Source of the DNA: an uncultured Pelagibacteraceae bacterium
GTDB lineage: Bacteria; Pseudomonadota; Alphaproteobacteria; Pelagibacterales; Pelagibacteraceae
NCBI GenBank assembly: GCA_902590505.1
Contig: CACIWZ010000001.1
Coordinates: 1 to 64,000, forward strand
DNA length: 64,000 nucleotides
Direction of reading: 5' to 3'
The translations under genes were made by a program, and so were the position numbers. Within the stretch, counting starts at the first letter, position 1. Each line of letters starts with the position of its first letter. Under the pieces are notes generated by a model. The model was not told the DNA's origin. It saw only the letters and a list, made by a program, of their open reading frames with translations, and ran no database searches. Below are positions 62,051 through 64,000 of this stretch, in pieces.

Positions 62051-63388
62051 ATGAAAAAAATTCTATTTACTTTATTATTTTACTTTATATTTTTAATTAA
62101 ATCTTTTGCATTAATTGAGGTAGACATCACCAGAGGTAATCTAGACCCACTACCTATAGCTGTTTCTCCATTACACGTAGATGTTAAATCAGATAATTTT
62201 AAAGATTTAAAAGTAAAAGAACTAGGAGAAAATATTTCTGAGATTATAGAAAAAAATTTTAAAAATACTGGTTTATTTAATCCATTAAAGAAAGATGCAT
62301 TTGTTCAAAAACCAGATATTGCCCACCTAAAACCAAGATTTGAAGACTGGCGACTGATAAAAGCTCAAGCATTGGTGACAGGAAAATTATTAATAAAGAA
62401 TGAAAAATTAAAAGTTGAATTCAGGCTTTGGGATTTGACAGCCGCACAAGAAATGACAGCTTTAGCTTTTACAACAACACCATCTAACTGGAGGAGAGTA
62501 GCACATATTATATCTGATAAGATTTACGAGAGATTAACTGGAGAAGAAGGATATTTTGATACAAGAATTATTTATGTAGCAGAAAGCGGTCCGAAAAGTC
62601 AAAGAATTAAAAAATTAGCAATAATGGATCAAGATGGATCCAATACAAAATATTTAACTCTAGGCAATGAATTAGTTTTAACACCTAGATTTAATCCAAC
62701 TAATCAAATGGTAACTTACATGTCTTATTTTAGAAATATGCCAAGAGTGTACTTGCTTGATATTGAAACAGGTACTCAAGAGGTTGTAGGGAATTTTCCA
62801 GGAATGACTTTTGCACCAAGATTTTCTCCAGATGGAACAAAAATAATTATGAGTTTTGCTAAAGATGGTAATTCAGATATTTATACAATGGATTTAGAGT
62901 CCAGAGTAGTTGAGAGAATAACTGAACATTCTTCAATAGATACTTCACCATCTTTTTCACCTGATGGAAAATTTATTGCATTCAATTCTGATAGAAGTGG
63001 ATTACAACAAATTTATGTGATGAGAAGCGATGGCAGTAACGTAAAGAGAGTTACTTTTGGCAAAGGTATATACGGAACACCTGTTTGGTCTCCAAGGGGT
63101 GACTTAATTGCCTTTACTAAAATGCATAAAGGGAGATTTTATATTGGAGTTATGAGAACTGATGGAACTGGAGAAAGGCTTTTAACAGAAAACTATTATC
63201 AAGAAGCTCCTTCCTGGTCACCAAATGGTAGAGTTCTAGTTTTTTATAGAGAAACTAAAGCAGGCGATAAAGGAGAGGGTTTTACAGCTAAATTATGGTC
63301 TATAGATATAACTGGATATAATGAGAGAAAGCTTTACACTAAAACCGATGCATCAGACCCATCTTGGTCCTCATTATTGTCTAAGTGA
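62051..63388 (+). CDS. tolB: Tol-Pal translocation protein TolB
   Basis: 445 residues with a signal peptide (about 1-21, SFALIEVD). The N-terminal domain has the D2-like fold, then five or six WD/PD-type propeller blades with repeated (A/S)xSPDG motifs: [43 protein letters not shown]. Periplasmic; binds Pal and TolA. Follows tolA by 1 bp. Confidence 0.95.
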   Translation: MKKILFTLLFYFIFLIKSFALIEVDITRGNLDPLPIAVSPLHVDVKSDNFKDLKVKELGENISEIIEKNFKNTGLFNPLKKDAFVQKPDIAHLKPRFEDWRLIKAQALVTGKLLIKNEKLKVEFRLWDLTAAQEMTALAFTTTPSNWRRVAHIISDKIYERLTGEEGYFDTRIIYVAESGPKSQRIKKLAIMDQDGSNTKYLTLGNELVLTPRFNPTNQMVTYMSYFRNMPRVYLLDIETGTQEVVGNFPGMTFAPRFSPDGTKIIMSFAKDGNSDIYTMDLESRVVERITEHSSIDTSPSFSPDGKFIAFNSDRSGLQQIYVMRSDGSNVKRVTFGKGIYGTPVWSPRGDLIAFTKMHKGRFYIGVMRTDGTGERLLTENYYQEAPSWSPNGRVLVFYRETKAGDKGEGFTAKLWSIDITGYNERKLYTKTDASDPSWSSLLSK

Positions 63389-63463
63389 GGTTGAAATTTA
63401 TGTAAAATATACTTGAATAAATTGCAATAATTTGAAATAACCACAATGAACCTAGGGGAAAAA

Positions 63464-63940
63464 ATGACACTAAAATCGAATTTAAAAAATATATTACTTG
63501 TAATCTTCGCAACTTTAATACTTAGCGCATGTTCTACAGCTAAGAAAACTGGAGATATTGATGGAGACGTTTACACTGGAAAAGAAACAGTTGAGTTTTT
63601 AGCTGCTGGTGTGCCTGACAGAGTATTTTTTGCTACAAACAAATCATCACTTACTACTGCATCTAGAGCTACATTAAGAAAACAAGCTACATTTTTAAGA
63701 AAAAATAAAAATCTTAATGTTACAATTGAAGGACACGCTGATGAAAGAGGTACAAGAGAATATAACTTAGCATTAGGTGAGCGTAGAGCTAATGCTGCAA
63801 GAGATTATTTGATGACTTATGGTATTTCTGGAAAGAGAATTTCTGTAATAAGTTACGGAAAAGAGAAACCAGTTAATCCAAAATCATCGCCATTAGCTTG
63901 GTCTCAAAACAGAAGATCAGTTACAGTAAAAGTAAACTAA
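63464..63940 (+). CDS. pal: peptidoglycan-associated lipoprotein
   Basis: 158 residues from the ATG at 63464, which has an AGGGGA Shine-Dalgarno; an ATG at 63446 has none. Signal peptide with lipobox LSAC (lipidated Cys about residue 23). The OmpA-like domain contains NVTIEGHADERGTREYNLALGERRANAARDYL, which binds peptidoglycan meso-diaminopimelate. Ends the tol operon before the terminator. Confidence 0.94.
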   Translation: MTLKSNLKNILLVIFATLILSACSTAKKTGDIDGDVYTGKETVEFLAAGVPDRVFFATNKSSLTTASRATLRKQATFLRKNKNLNVTIEGHADERGTREYNLALGERRANAARDYLMTYGISGKRISVISYGKEKPVNPKSSPLAWSQNRRSVTVKVN

Positions 63941-63957
63941 TTTAAGCTTATCAAATT

Positions 63958-63998
63958 AAAAGACCCTTCTTTACTATGTATTGAGGGGTCTTTTTTTT
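63958..63998 (+). terminator. intrinsic terminator after pal
   Basis: AAAAGACCCTTC pairs with GAGGGGTCTTTT (one T-G wobble) around a loop of about 16-18 bases, followed by eight T residues ending at 63998. This is the clearest rho-independent terminator in the window and closes the tol-pal operon. Confidence 0.85.
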
Positions 63999-64000
63999 GC

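Overview
This window looks like a SAR11-type alphaproteobacterium (Candidatus Pelagibacter or a close relative). The DNA is extremely AT-rich, genes are packed with 1-35 bp overlaps, and almost no spacer DNA exists. The right half has a typical alphaproteobacterial core: rpmJ with a tiny aa3 oxidase subunit and a three-gene transhydrogenase, trcR (DUF1013), and yebC next to tolQRAB-pal. Species assignment is inference from gene content and style; no 16S gene is in the window.

Bases 1-43252 are one long accessory surface-glycan island with every gene on the + strand. It opens with a PfkB-type sugar kinase cut by the window edge, then glycosyltransferases, a methyltransferase, sugar dehydratases, a thiamine-diphosphate enzyme and an MsbA-like ABC exporter. 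Next (11.4-24.6 kb) is a nonulosonic (sialic/legionaminic-like) acid cluster: a CBS-nucleotidyltransferase, NeuC, NeuB, a FemAB-like acyltransferase, a Gfo/Idh oxidoreductase, NeuA, an SDR, and a LegB-like dehydratase. From 24.5 to 35.7 kb come further cytidylyltransferases, two FkbM methyltransferases, a HisC-like aminotransferase, radical SAM enzymes and poorly recognised glycosyltransferase-like proteins. A cobalamin riboswitch at about 35.7 kb precedes a BtuB-type TonB-dependent receptor and a small DUF6580-like membrane protein. A CDP-glucose branch (SIS isomerase, rfbG, rfbF, an epimerase) and two GT2 glycosyltransferases finish the island.

The island ends exactly at tRNA-Val(GAC), followed by a 5S rRNA gene with no 23S anywhere in the 43 kb upstream. 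This agrees with the known Pelagibacter arrangement in which a hypervariable region separates 5S from 16S-23S.

Bases 43517-64000 are conserved core: rpmJ, the CoxIV-like peptide, pntAA-pntAB-pntB and transaldolase on +; then on the - strand typA, initiator tRNA, a cold-shock protein, rpsU (apparently with an ATT start), trcR, rpmE, suhB, efp, thiE, class I aldolase, pgk and tkt. A divergent + operon follows: a coiled-coil protein, zapA, a 5-formyl-THF cyclo-ligase, ymdB-like phosphoesterase, yebC, a phage-type ruvC, tolQ-tolR-tolA-tolB-pal, and a strong intrinsic terminator at the window end.

The most notable points are the class II-like (env8-like) cobalamin riboswitch with a B12 receptor inside a glycan island that also carries two apparent B12-binding radical SAM enzymes; three different CMP-nonulosonate synthetase paralogues; an A14-T-A20 tract inside a coding gene; the ATT start of rpsU; the AGG/CCU initiator tRNA; and tRNAs abutting coding genes with zero or one spacer base.
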